A DNA stretch of 64,000 nucleotides from Macrostomum hystrix (lineage: Eukaryota > Platyhelminthes > Macrostomidae): contig CATNEN010000002.1 of NCBI GenBank assembly GCA_950097015.1, positions 4,991,001 through 5,055,000 of the forward strand. The letters are read 5' to 3'. Within the stretch, counting starts at the first letter, position 1. Every line of letters begins with the position of its first letter. This document shows positions 1 to 11,600 of the stretch, piece by piece. The notes below the pieces were generated by a model, which ran no database searches, was not told the origin of the DNA, and saw only the letters and a program-made list of their open reading frames with translations. A program made the translations under genes and the position numbers.

Positions 1-660
1 TCTAATAAACCTCTTCTCCTCTTCAAACCTGGTCAAAATCAGTTTGACAGTTTGAAAATCAGTCAAAAACATCCGATGTGTATTGAAAACTATATTTATT
101 TTAAATAGTTCGGAGGTTGTGTCCGCAAATATTTATCAGTGCAGCTGTTGTATTGCTATAACTAAGGCCCGGTCTGTTCAAAAAAGTCTTCAGTGAATTA
201 CTGCCAATGATGGCCCGTGGTGCAATGGATTTCAAAAGCCTTGCATTTCTTATTTCTTTGCTTTTTTGAAGAATGACTTTCATTCGGTTCGACCGGTTCG
301 AAGGCAAGGCCGGTTTGCCAGACATCCCACACTCATCCATCATTCATCCTCGGTGCGCGATCTGCACCACCTTAGCCTGGAACTTTCCAGATCTTAGGCT
401 CGCTAATGCGAAGAGGGCATTGCAAAGTTGCTGTCGGCTCCCTTTCCTCAATTATGTTTCCGCCGCCGCTGCCGCCGCCGCCGCTGGCTGTCTAGTCGCG
501 GGCGTCACTGCGGCACTGCCTGCTAACTTAGCTGTGTTTCTTTCGCTGGCGTCTGATTAGCAATCTGGAACTGGTTGTGGCGGCCCTGTTGCACTAATTA
601 ATAAATACACCTGGGGTTGGTGTCCCGCTCTGCTTTTGCTACTCTTTAGGCTAGATTTCT
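1..660. other. Non-coding flank, no gene seen
   Basis: The open frames here lack recognisable domains and overlap on both strands. A short GCC-rich run near 460-485 would read as polyalanine but has no gene around it. I see nothing I can support as coding. Confidence 0.5.
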
Positions 661-669
661 TCTGGTAGA

Positions 670-1505
670 TCAGGTAAGACTTGCTGGGTCAAAAGAAAGA
701 TTAGGTGGGTCAGGAAGAATTATGTTTGGTTGGTCAGGAGAAGATACGGTTAGTCAGGAAGATATTTGGTTGGGCAGGAAAGGATTTGGTGGGTCAAGGG
801 AAGATTTGGTGTGTCAGGGAAAGATTTGGTTGGTCAGGGAAAGATTTGGTTGGTCAGGGAAAGATTTTGTGGGTCAAGGGAAAATTTGGCGGGTCAGGAA
901 AGGATTTGGTGGGTCAAGGGAAGATTTGGTGGGTCAGGGAAAGATTTGGTTGGTCAGGGAAATATTTGTGGGTCAAGGGAAAATTTGGTGGGTCAGGAAA
1001 GGATTTGGTGGGTCAAGGGAACATTTGGTTGGTCAGAAAAGGATTTGGTTGGGCAGGAAAGGATTTGGTGGGTCAGGGAAAGATTTGGTGGGTCAGGAAA
1101 GGATTTGGTGGGTCAGGAAAGGATTTGGTGGGTCAAGGGGAAGATTTGGTGGGTTAGGGAAAGATTTGGTGGGTCAGGAAAGGATTTGGTGGGTCAAGGG
1201 AAGATTTGGTGGGTCAGGGAAAGATTTGGTTGGTCAGGGAAAGATTTGGTGGGTCAGGAAAGGATTTAGTGGGTCAAGGGAAGATTTGGTGGGTCAGGGA
1301 AAAATTTGGTGGGTCAGGGAAAGATTTGGTGGGTCAGGGAAATATTTGGTGGGTCAGAGAAAGATTTGGTGGGTCAGGGAAAGATTTGGTGCGTCAGGAA
1401 AAGATTTGGTGAGTCAGGGAAAGATTTGGTGGGTCAATAAAAGTTTGGAAGTTCAAGGTAATTTAGTGGATCGGGAAGGATTTGGTGGGTCAGAAAAGAA
1501 TTTTT
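670..1505. repeat. Minisatellite, about 21-bp unit
   Basis: About 40 head-to-tail copies built on gggtcagggaaagatttggt, with GGGTCAAGGG and GGGTCAGGAAAGG variants. The period is mostly a multiple of three, so long stop-free frames arise on the plus strand in all three phases; this is a property of the repeat and not evidence for a protein. The last units (from about 1440) are degenerate. Confidence 0.95.
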
Positions 1506-3160
1506 AGTGTGTTAGTAAACATTTCTGAATGTTTACAACTCCAGGATTACGCACTCAGATTTTAAAAGCCTGAAATAAACTCTTCAAGAAAACAGCATTC
1601 TATATTTTAGTTTACAAATTGACTGAGTTTTTTAATAGTGCTGAAAATGCGTACTGCAGCCGTAATAAAATTCCTGCCCGCACAATGACCATATTGATGG
1701 TGATCGGTGCTAAAACGTTGCGTTTCAGTTTTTTTATTAGGGCCGAAAATTTTCAACGTAAAATCATTCAGAGGAATCCCTGACGAACACCAGATAAACA
1801 CCTTGGCTTGAAACACCTTCTGTTTCCGAGTCAGCGTTGCTGATTTCTTGCTTTTGAGCGAAAGGAACGAGTCGAGAGAGAACAGACTTGGAAAGTACCT
1901 TCAGGATCGGGATAAAGCGAACCAGAAGAGAGTTTCAATCGCAGCCTGGAGAGGCTAAAGTCGAAAAGGAATTTCATTTTTTCCTAGCATTCTCTGTGCT
2001 GCTGGCAGTCGATTTTGATTTATTGGCGCGATGAACAGAGGGGGGGAGAAGATTAACGAAAGGTTGGTGGGGCCTTGGGCGTCAGCTGCTGGCGCTGAGG
2101 ACAACGGAGCCTTTACGACCCCAGACCACCAAAGGCAGCCCCTTTTTTCCTGCCACCGGGCGATGCAAAGCCGGAGCTTAAAAACTGTCCGCAGACAGAA
2201 TTAAAAACCTTATCGCTACTGACAAATGCCAACCTTTATGTTAACTATAGGATGCTATTGTGGGCAGACTTGTGGCCCAGTAGTTAGAGCTTTGGACTCA
2301 CGACTTAAAGGTCGGAGGTTCGATTCCTGACTGAACTGGAGCAATTTGTGTCCTTTAACAAGACAAATGTGTACCAGCATCAGCCGGGATTCATGAGTTA
2401 AGTTGGGTTAAGGTTTCAAGTATAATTTCCGCATCTATAGGAAAAAAGATAATTTAATGATAGTTAATGATGACTACCTGTAGACAGTAGCAAGTATTCA
2501 ATATTGAGTCCATTAATTATTGTTATAAACTCATTTAGAATTCATTGAGCACAGTACTCATTGAGGTCACTTTTCGGATTTATTTTTTACCGTTAAAAAT
2601 ATTGAAGAAATTCAAATGAAATTTACATATTGCCAATAAATTAGTTTGTCTGAGACCATTACTAGTATCATTTTCAGATGGAAGGGTCATTTCAAATGAG
2701 CGGTGTCATACAATGAGCAGAATAAGAGTCACTTGGTTTCAAAGCTTTGAACAAAAGTTAGACTGCAGGTGAATGACACTAGTAAATTCGAATTTCAGAA
2801 GTTAAAAGAAAAAAATAAAAACTATTAACAATGATGCATTTCATGGTTTCAAGTTCAAACACAGTTTTTTTCAGTGGTGGTGCTTTGAGCTTGATAGTGT
2901 GTTCAGCTTATGAAATATAATTTCAAGTGATGTTTGGTCAAAGAGCTGTCATAACAGAGCTCTCACAGCTGATTGACATGTCCAAAGTGTAAAGCAAAAT
3001 TGAAATAAAATATGCAACTTGTGAGGTGCAATTAATTACCTGTGAAGTGAGCAGTGATGCAACAGTTGCAAAGCTAGCTTGAATTGTAAATTTAAACTAG
3101 TTAGTTTCAGGAAGATCATTGAATACTTTTTTATAATTGATTAAACGTTAGTGAGATTCG
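1506..3160. other. AT-rich intergenic stretch with one SINE
   Basis: No coding region recognised. It holds one tRNA-like SINE copy near 2264-2400, and otherwise AT-rich unique-looking sequence. Confidence 0.5.
2264..2400 (+). mobile_element. tRNA-derived SINE copy (family 1)
   Basis: A tRNA-like head (GGCCCAGTAGTTAGAGC as A-box region, then GGTTCGATTCC as B box at about 2313-2323) is followed by a tail with caagac and accagcatcagccggg. The same head-plus-tail arrangement occurs at 31680-31800, 43385-43560 and 50790-50995. The head does not fold into a complete functional tRNA, so I call it a Pol III retroposon. Confidence 0.7.
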
Positions 3161-3605
3161 AATTCAGGAAGATTCCAATCTGGGAAAATTTCAATCTGGG
3201 AAGATTCCACTCTGGGAAGATTACAATGTGGGAAGATTTCAATCTGGGAAGATTACACTTTCGGAAGATTCCAGTCTGGGAAGATTCCAATTTGGGAAGA
3301 TTCCAATTTGGGAAGATTCAAATCTGAGAAGATGCCAATGTGGGAAGATTTCAATCTGGGAAAATTCCAATTGGGGAAGATTCCAATCTGAGAAGATTCT
3401 AGTCTGGGAAGATTCCACTTTGAGAAAATACCATTCTCAGAAGATTCCAATCTGGGAAGATTCCCAGTCTCGGAAGACTACAATCTGGGAAGATTCCAAT
3501 CTAGGAAGATTCCAATTTAGGAAGATTCTACTCTGAGAAGATTCCAGTCTGAGAAGATTCCAATCTGAGAGGATTCCAATCTGAGAGGATTCCAATCTGG
3601 GAAGC
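3160..3605. repeat. Minisatellite, 16-bp unit
   Basis: Roughly 27 copies of gaagattccaatctgg with frequent single-base variants. The period is not divisible by three, so stop-free reading shows a 16-residue superperiod (48 bp) on both strands; these frames are not genes. It lies just downstream of the 3' end of the Ig-receptor gene. Confidence 0.95.
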
Positions 3606-3822
3606 TTATTAGTTTTAGGGATATGAGATGGTTGCAAAATAATGTTCTCAGAGAAAGTTTTTTTTACAATTAACCTAAAATAGCTCCCTAGAAGGAAGAC
3701 TTGAAAAAACTCTCTGATATGTTTAGAAAAGCCCTGGTAGTTTCTCCATTCGCAAAACGGAAATCAAGGCACGTTTGACTGACCATGCAGTCAAGGTACA
3801 AATCGGTTCTTCAGGCCTCTCT

Positions 3823-6800
3823 TTAAACATAGTTCTCAATCGCCTCCATGTGGGACTCGATGTGGGGTGACAGAGGCGACGCTACGTAGGTCGGCTGCTG
3901 CTGAAGGCTGTAAAACGCGCCGCTACCGTCAAATCCGCCGCCGACGCCGCCGCCGCCGCCGCCACCGCCGCTGACGATGCGAAATCCATTGGGAAAGGCA
4001 AACGCTGTCTCGCCATGGCTTGCGACTGGGGCGGTCGCCATGACAGCCGGAGCCGACGCGGGCACCGCCGCCGACGACGACGAAGTCGCCGGGACGACGC
4101 TGAAGCCGCTGCGGCTGCTGGCAAGGGAGATGCGGCTGTTGTACCTCACCAGCTCGGTGCCTACTGGAGTCTCCGACTGAACCAAATCGGGCGTCAGGAT
4201 TCGATGATGGTGATTCGGTATCGACGGCGGCTGCTGCTGCTGCTGCTGGCTATTCAGGGAGCCGTTGCTCGTACCATTTAGTCGTTGTCGAGAAGCAGCA
4301 GCAGAGGCAGCCATCATCAGCATATGATGATGCTGCTGCTGCTGCTGCTGCTGCTGGAGTAGATACTGATTCTGCCCTGCCAGGTGATAATAAGACGGGG
4401 GCAGGTGCTGTGGCGCGTCTTGTGCGGAGAGCCTCGACCCGGGCGAGAAGCCGCCGCCACCGCCGCCGTTGCCGCAGCCGCAGTCGGAGAGCGGCGGCGG
4501 AGGGCAATAGTAGCCGTCCTGGGACAGGCTGGACCTGTAGCCCAGCTGCACCGCCTGCCCACACACGGGCGCTCCCACAGCTGCGGCTGGCGACCCGCCC
4601 GACCCGTTTGTGACGTCGCTGGAGTTGGTCGAGCGCATCGACTTGTTTACGCCGGGGCCGCTGCGCCGGCACTGCAGGATGGCCGTGACAATGACGGCCG
4701 CCAGCAGGATGGCCACAATGACGGCGCTGCCGATGGAGATGCCCAGAACGATTTCAAAGGACAATCCGGCCGTTGAGGTGCTCGCCTGGGTGGTCGCGGC
4801 TGCTGCCAGACGAGCGTCAAAAGTTCGAGTCTCGTAGACAGAGACCTGGCCGTCCAGCACCAGCAGGGAGAAGCTGTAGGCCGCGTCCGGGTCGGGCAGG
4901 AGGACGCTGGCGCGGCCAGAGCGGACCTCGGAGTCGAGCATCTGGCGCAGGACGCAGCCCGGGCTGCAGAGCTTCACGTAGACGGCGGTGTAGTACGGAG
5001 ACAACGGCGCGGTGAACTGAATCTCCAGGTGCCCGGAGCTCAACTGGGCGGCCACTGAAGCGTCCGGGATCAGCGGCAGCTTGCGGGTTGTCAACGCAAC
5101 CTCGTCAGTGAAGGGGCTCACGTTAATGGCGCCTCCGTAGAAGTTCTCAGCGCGAACTCGCGCGTAGTAAGTAGCCTGCGACTCCAGCGCAGTGATGGTC
5201 TCGGTGACCGGCAGACCCAGGCCCGGATCCCGGAGTCCCGTCTTCTGATTGGCTGGGCTCCACACTAAACTGCCAAGCGGGCGCCACTGCAGCGTGAACG
5301 TCTGCTCGAAGCCGCCGTTGAACTCGCTCCGCCATCGCAGCTGGGCTGAGACGGCCGTGGCATTCAACACCTGCAAGCCCGTGGGTATCGCAGGCGGACC
5401 TGGCCGGTTCAGACTGAAGGTGAAGTCGCGCGTTCCGACCGAGTTTGCCACCGAGCAGACGTAGTTTCCATAGTCGGCGGAGGTCACCTCCGGCACTAGC
5501 AGACTGAATGTCTGGTTAATCAAATTGGTGACGATCTTTAGTCGCGAGTCGATCGTCTGCTTGGTGCCGTCGACTCCAAGTCGATGCCATGTGGCCAGCG
5601 TTGGCGGCGGGTTCGACGCGACCCGCAAAGTCATGGCGGCCGGCTGGCTGAGCGCCGAGGACACGATCGCCTGCGTGCCGGGCCAGGCCACCGGAGCGAA
5701 GGTCAGGTTGAGCGAAGCGGAGCCAATCGCCGAGCCGCCCAGCGAGCTAACTGAGCACTGATAGAAACCGTTGTCCGCCGAAGTGGCGCTCGAGATGATC
5801 AAGCTTGACATGCCGTTCACCAGGGTGGTCCAGGCGCCGCTGGCATTCTGATGTCGCCAGACATAGGTAAATTTTCCGCTTGACGGAGACGGATTCCCGC
5901 CGGTTGCTAGGCAGTTCAGTGTGATGGAGTCGCCTTCGCGAGGCGCTTCCGGCGATACTGAAACACTGACGCTTGGAGGGTACATGACGTTCAGGGAGCT
6001 CGACTTGGACAGGTCGCTTATTGGGGCATTGTTGTAGACAATGACGCACCTGTAGACTATGCCGCTGTCGGAACGACTGGTTCGCGTCACCAGCAGACGG
6101 CTAGTGACCTTCGTGCCGCGGTACTCGGCCGGTTCCGCCGAGGCCACGGCTTCCATCGTCATGTTCTCGTTTGACCCGCCTGAGGCCAGACGGAACCAGT
6201 TCACGCGAGCTGCCGGGTTCGCCGAGCCGGCCAGGCACTGGAGGGTCAGGCCGGTGTTCTCCAGCACCCCGTCTGACGGGCTGGACGTCAGCTCGGAGCT
6301 GGCCGGCGGAAATGTCACCTCGAGATCGACGTCTTTGCGGCCAATTTCGCGCGCTTCGTACAGCAGAATGCAGCGGAATTTGTAGCCGTTGAGGCTGCGG
6401 TCAACCGCAATGTCCAGGCGGCTCTGCAGCTGTTTGCCGTTGTTTGGACCGTCAGTCGGCATGACGGTCACCCGGCTGTCCGTGATCTGCTCCTGCAGAC
6501 CCAGCGGGCTGATGGAGTACCAGACGGCAGAGCTGGGCGGGTTGCTGCTGGAGGTGCTGGCGCAGGTGTACTGCTTGCCGGGGCCTCCTGAAGTGGCGGG
6601 ACCCGGCGGCTGTTCCAGCATGCTGATGCCGCCCGGAGGGAAGAACACGGAGTAGGCAATTGGCGCACTCCAGATCTCCGTTCCGATGATGCCGATGCTC
6701 TCAGCTTTGCAGTAGAACTTGGCCGAGTTGTCCGCAGCCTCCAGGGTGACGGTGGCCGCCGATGGTAGCTCCTCGCGAGCCTGGCCTAGCCGCTCGCGGT

Positions 6801-7596
6801 AGAATCGTTTCAACGGCTGAGGTTTGCCGCCGTCGACCTGGCAGGCGAAGGTCACGGAGACGCCAGCCTGGAGCGGCGAGGCGAGGCTGGCGGTCAGCCG
6901 GACGGAGGTCGGCGGATAGTTGACCGTCAGGCCGACTTCTCGAGAGGTTGTCGCGCCGACTTCGTTCTCGACAGTGCAGGAATAGACGGCGTCGTCTGTG
7001 CGCTTGGCGTCAAAGATCGCCAGCCGGGATGCTGTGGCATTCACCATTGAGCTGGAGTGCGGAATGTTCAGACCGTCTCGACGCGTCCAGTTGAACCGCA
7101 GGCCACCCACTGTCGACTGGGCAACGCAAGTCGCGGTCGAAGATTGAGTCTCAACGATAACTGAGGCACTGAACGCCAGGGACTCGATGACCGGACTGGG
7201 GTAGACTGTCAAGGTCATTGGGGTGCTCACGGTAGACATGTGCCTGCAGCCCCAGTCGCCGCTGAATAAGGTGTCAAGCAGCTGCAGGCGGTAGCTGTAG
7301 ATCCAGGTGTTGCCGGAGCGGGACTCGCTGCACGTGACCCTCAGGAGGCGCGGCTCCTCAGCGCACAGGCTGGGGTTCGCGCAGATTCTGTTGCAGTTCT
7401 CGAAGCAGCTAGTCCCCACCTTGGCTAGCGGGCACAGCAGTCGGGCGGACAGCGCCGGCTCTTTGTTATCCACCCGGCAGGTGAAGCTGACGGTTGCTCC
7501 AGCCGGCTGTTTGGTGGCCGAGTCAAACCCGCCGCTGACGCTAATCTGGGCGAAAGCGCGGCTGAGAACAGTCAGCAACAGCAGCAGCTGCAGCAT
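3823..7596 (-). CDS. Nephrin-like Ig/FN3 single-pass membrane protein
   Basis: This is a 1257-residue cell-surface receptor, probably an adhesion molecule. It begins with a signal peptide (residues 1-17, MLQLLLLLTVLSRAFAQ). About seven Ig domains follow between roughly residues 18 and 735, shown by repeated Cys...Trp...(D)xGxYxC patterns such as DAVYSCTVENEVG and GFYQCSVSSLGG. A fibronectin III domain spans about 740-840 (ATYYARVRAENFYGG), and an FN3-like stretch about 845-925. One membrane helix lies near 950-975 (ISIGSAVIVAILLAAVIVTAIL). The cytoplasmic tail of about 280 residues has polyGln, polyGly and Ser-rich runs and ends in ENYV. The Ig array, FN3, TM order matches the nephrin/Hibris/Sns group, but assignment inside the Ig superfamily is an inference. 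The whole reading frame is a single exon, unusual for such receptors. Small frames on the other strand here are shadows of its GC-rich sequence. Confidence 0.9.
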   Translation of the reverse strand: MLQLLLLLTVLSRAFAQISVSGGFDSATKQPAGATVSFTCRVDNKEPALSARLLCPLAKVGTSCFENCNRICANPSLCAEEPRLLRVTCSESRSGNTWIYSYRLQLLDTLFSGDWGCRHMSTVSTPMTLTVYPSPVIESLAFSASVIVETQSSTATCVAQSTVGGLRFNWTRRDGLNIPHSSSMVNATASRLAIFDAKRTDDAVYSCTVENEVGATTSREVGLTVNYPPTSVRLTASLASPLQAGVSVTFACQVDGGKPQPLKRFYRERLGQAREELPSAATVTLEAADNSAKFYCKAESIGIIGTEIWSAPIAYSVFFPPGGISMLEQPPGPATSGGPGKQYTCASTSSSNPPSSAVWYSISPLGLQEQITDSRVTVMPTDGPNNGKQLQSRLDIAVDRSLNGYKFRCILLYEAREIGRKDVDLEVTFPPASSELTSSPSDGVLENTGLTLQCLAGSANPAARVNWFRLASGGSNENMTMEAVASAEPAEYRGTKVTSRLLVTRTSRSDSGIVYRCVIVYNNAPISDLSKSSSLNVMYPPSVSVSVSPEAPREGDSITLNCLATGGNPSPSSGKFTYVWRHQNASGAWTTLVNGMSSLIISSATSADNGFYQCSVSSLGGSAIGSASLNLTFAPVAWPGTQAIVSSALSQPAAMTLRVASNPPPTLATWHRLGVDGTKQTIDSRLKIVTNLINQTFSLLVPEVTSADYGNYVCSVANSVGTRDFTFSLNRPGPPAIPTGLQVLNATAVSAQLRWRSEFNGGFEQTFTLQWRPLGSLVWSPANQKTGLRDPGLGLPVTETITALESQATYYARVRAENFYGGAINVSPFTDEVALTTRKLPLIPDASVAAQLSSGHLEIQFTAPLSPYYTAVYVKLCSPGCVLRQMLDSEVRSGRASVLLPDPDAAYSFSLLVLDGQVSVYETRTFDARLAAAATTQASTSTAGLSFEIVLGISIGSAVIVAILLAAVIVTAILQCRRSGPGVNKSMRSTNSSDVTNGSGGSPAAAVGAPVCGQAVQLGYRSSLSQDGYYCPPPPLSDCGCGNGGGGGGFSPGSRLSAQDAPQHLPPSYYHLAGQNQYLLQQQQQQQQHHHMLMMAASAAASRQRLNGTSNGSLNSQQQQQQPPSIPNHHHRILTPDLVQSETPVGTELVRYNSRISLASSRSGFSVVPATSSSSAAVPASAPAVMATAPVASHGETAFAFPNGFRIVSGGGGGGGGVGGGFDGSGAFYSLQQQPTYVASPLSPHIESHMEAIENYV

Positions 7597-8649
7597 CTCA
7601 AGTCGCTAACCGCTCTGTAGTGTTTCTGTCTTGGGTTTCTAAATCAGGCAAGCGGGCAGACTTGTAACATGCGAGAACTGCCAGAGCTGGCGCTAGTATG
7701 AGAACCTCGCGAAGCTAGTTTTATTTGTTAATTTTCGTCTCTCTACGGCCAGAACAGTTGATGAGCTTTAGAACAATGGCCGCTGGGTGAGAATGCTGGT
7801 TGGGCTTGAGTTGAGTTGGGTTTGAGACTGCGAATGTTTGTCTGCCACAGTCCTGCTTTGCTCTGTCTCTCCGTCTCTCTTGGGTCTTCACTGTGCTTCA
7901 CTTTCTCAGCGGTTGCGAGTCTATGGCTTCGGCAGAAGTTTTTCTGTGCAATTACGCAACTGCCTGCACCGCCTCCTCGTTGTTGCCGTGTTGTTGGCCT
8001 TTAAGATGGTTGAAATAACCACACATAATCGGCAGAATGGGAGGCTCTGGTTGGCTAGCCAATGGCTGCACAGCAGGGCTAATAGTATCTACAGACGCAA
8101 GTTGTCGACTTACCAGCCCATCATTATCCCCCCGGTGTTTTCCTCTCTCTCTCCTTCTGTGCCGGCTTCGAACCCTCGCCCGTCGGCGCATTCTCGATAT
8201 CATCTTAGAAACATTCTTCTTTTTTCTAGAAATCTGTCTGCAGCCAGGCTGGAGCCGGGAAACTAAGAAAATGGAAGCTTAGAATAAGTTTTGTTCCCAG
8301 ACTGCACACGGACCTTTCATTAGCTGCATACTCGGGGCATTGGGGCAGAAGGGAGACTTGATAAGCTTTAGTGTGCAAGTCAGGAACAGAAAATTTAGGC
8401 GCCGCCTTCAGCACAGCAGGCGGTTGGCAACTACAAAATTCTGTAGTTGCATTTCTATAGGCATATCTGATTGCATTAATAGTGTATAGGCTCCAATTCC
8501 AATGATATTTTCTTCCGCAGACGGTATTCAAGTAATTTGGCTGGGCACATGATCGGTGGTTATCAAGGTGCAAAAGGTGTAATGAAACAAGTGCACATTT
8601 ACTACTGCCTGTCTTATCGAATTTGGCTCCAAGATTGTTAAGGAGGATC
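7597..8649. other. 5' flank of the Ig-receptor gene
   Basis: About 1 kb between the Ig-receptor start codon and the 8 kb satellite. It must hold the promoter of the minus-strand gene, but I see no convincing TATA box or other element. The open frames on both strands have no recognisable content. Confidence 0.4.
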
Positions 8650-11600
8650 AAAATCGGTGAGATTTAGTGCGAGATTAAGAGGGATATGAGTGAGATTAGG
8701 GGACAGATTAAGGATGAGAATGAGTGAGAGATTGAGCGAGAGATTAAGGATTAAAATGAGTGAAAGATTGAGCGAGAGATTAAGGATGAGAATGAGGGAG
8801 GGATTGAGAGAGAGATTAAGGATTAAAATGAGTGAGAGATTGAGCGAGAGATTAAGGATGAGAATGAGTGAGAGATTGAGCGAGAGATTAAGGATTAAAA
8901 TGAGTGAAAGATTGAGCGAGAGATTAAGGATGAGAATGAGGGAGGGATTGAGAGAGAGATTAAGGATTAAAATGAGTGAAAGATTGAGCGAGAGATTAAG
9001 GATGAGAATGAGTGAGAGATTCAGCGAGAGATTAAGGATGAGAATGAGGGAGAGATTCAGCGAGAGAATAAGGATGAGAATGAGTGAGAGATTCAGCGAG
9101 AGATTAAGGATGAGAATGAGGGAGGGATTGAGAGAGAGATTAAGGATGAGAATGAGTGAGAGATTGAGCGACAGATTAAGGATGAGAATGAGGGAGGGAT
9201 TGAGAGAGAGATTAAGGATGAGAATGAGTGAGAGATTGAGCGAGAGATTAAGGATGAGAATGAGTGAGAGATTCAGCGAGAGATTAAGGATGAGAATGAG
9301 GGAGGGATTGAGAGAGAGATTAAGGATGAGAATGAGTGAGAGATTGAGCGAGAGATTAAGGATGAGAATGAGGGAGGGATTGAGAGAGAGATTAAGGATG
9401 AGAATGAGTGAGAGATTCAGCGAGAGATTAAGGATGAGAATGAGTGAGAGATTGAGCGAGAGATTAAGGATGAGAATGAGGGAGGGATTGAGAGAGAGAT
9501 TAAGGATGAGAATGAGTGAGAGATTCAGCGAGAGATTAAGGATGAGAATGAGTGAGAGATTGAGCGAGAGATTAAGGATGAGAATGAGGGAGAGATTGAG
9601 CGAGAGATTAAGGATGAGAATGAGTGAGAGATTGAGCGAGAGATTAAGGATGAGAATGAGTGAGAGATTCAGCGAGAGATTAAGGATGAGAATGAGGGAG
9701 AGATTGAGCGAGAGATTAAGGATGAGAATGAGTGAGAGATTCAGCGAGAGATTAAGGATGAGAATGAGGGAGAGATTGAGCGAGAGATTAAGGATGAGAA
9801 TGAGTGAGAGATTGAGCGAGAGATTAAGGATGAGAATGAGTGAGAGATTGAGCGAGAGATTAAGGATGAGAATGAGGGAGAGATTGAGCGAGAGATTAAG
9901 GATGAGAATGAGTGAGAGATTGAGCGAGGGATTAAGGATGAGAATGAGTGAGAGATTCAGCGAGAGATTGGACATGAGAATGAGGGAGAGATTGAGCGAG
10001 AGATTAGGGATGAGAATGAGTGAGAGATTCAGCGAGAGATTAAGGATGAGAATGAGTGAGAGATTGAGCGAGAGATTAAGGATGAGAATGAGGGAGGGAT
10101 TGAGAGAGAGATTAAGGATGAGAATGAGTGAGAGATTCAGCGAGAGATTAAGGATGAGAATGAGTGAGAGATTGAGCGAGAGATTAAGGATGAGAATGAG
10201 GGAGAGATTGAGCGAGAGATTAAGGATGAGAATGAGTGAGAGATTGAGTGAGAGATTGGGGATGAGAATGAGTGAGAGATTGAGTGAGAGATTAAGGATG
10301 AGAATGAGTGAGAGATTGAGCGAGAGATTAAGGATGAGAATGAGGGAGAGATTGAGCGAGAGATTAAGGATGAGAATGAGTGAGAGATTGAGCGAGAGAT
10401 TAAGGATGAGAATGAGTGAGAGATTGAGCGAGAGATTAAGGATGAGAATGAGTGAGAGATTGAGCGAGAGATTAAGGATGAGAATGAGTGAGAGATTGAG
10501 CGAGAGATTAAGGATGAGAATGAGGGAGAGATTGAGTGAGAGATTGGGGATGAGAATGAGTGAGAGATTGAGTGAGAGATTAAGGATGAGAATGAGGGAG
10601 AGATTGAGTGAGAGATTGGGGATGAGAATGAGTGAGAGATTCAGCGAGAGATTAAGGATGAGAATGAGTGAGAGATTGAGCGAGAGATTAAGGATGAGAA
10701 TGAGTGAGAGATTGAGCGAGAGATTAAGGATGAGAATGAGGGAGAGATTGAGCGAGAGATTAAGGATGAGAATGAGGGAGAGATTGAGCGAGAGATTAAG
10801 GATGAGAATGAGTGAGAGATTGAGCGAGAGATTAAGGATGAGAATGAGGGAGAGATTGAGTGAGAGATTGGGGATGAGAATGAGTGAGAGATTGAGCGAG
10901 AGATTAAGGATGAGAATGAGTGAGAGATTGAGTGAGAGATTGGGGATGAGAATGAGTGAGAGATTCAGCGAGAGATTAAGGATGAGAATGAGTGAGAGAT
11001 TGAGCGAGAGATTAAGGATGAGAATGAGTGAGAGATTGAGCGAGAGATTAAGGATGAGAATGAGGGAGAGATTGAGCGAGAGATTAAGGATGAGAATGAG
11101 GGAGAGATTGAGCGAGAGATTAAGGATGAGAATGAGTGAGAGATTCAGCGAGAGATTAAGGATGAGAATGAGTGAGAGATTGAGCGAGAGATTAAGGATG
11201 AGAATGAGTGAGAGATTGAGCGAGAGATTAAGGATGAGAATGAGTGAGAGATTCAGCGAGAGATTAAGGATGAGAATGAGGGAGAGATTGAGCGAGAGAT
11301 TAAGGATGAGAATGAGTGAGAGATTCAGCGAGAGATTAAGGATGAGAATGAGGGAGAGATTGAGTGAGAGATTGGGGATGAGAATGAGTGAGAGATTGAG
11401 TGAGAGATTAAGGATGAGAATGAGGGAGAGATTGAGTGAGAGATTGGGGATGAGAATGAGTGAGAGATTCAGCGAGAGATTAAGGATGAGAATGAGTGAG
11501 AGATTGAGTGAGAGATTAAGGATGAGAATGAGGGAGAGATTGAGTGAGAGATTGGGGATGAGAATGAGTGAGAGATTCAGCGAGAGATTAAGGATGAGAA

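Noticed and set aside
3882-5335. Ala/Arg-rich small proteins on both strands
   Set aside because: They are shadows of the GC-rich Ig-receptor coding exon.
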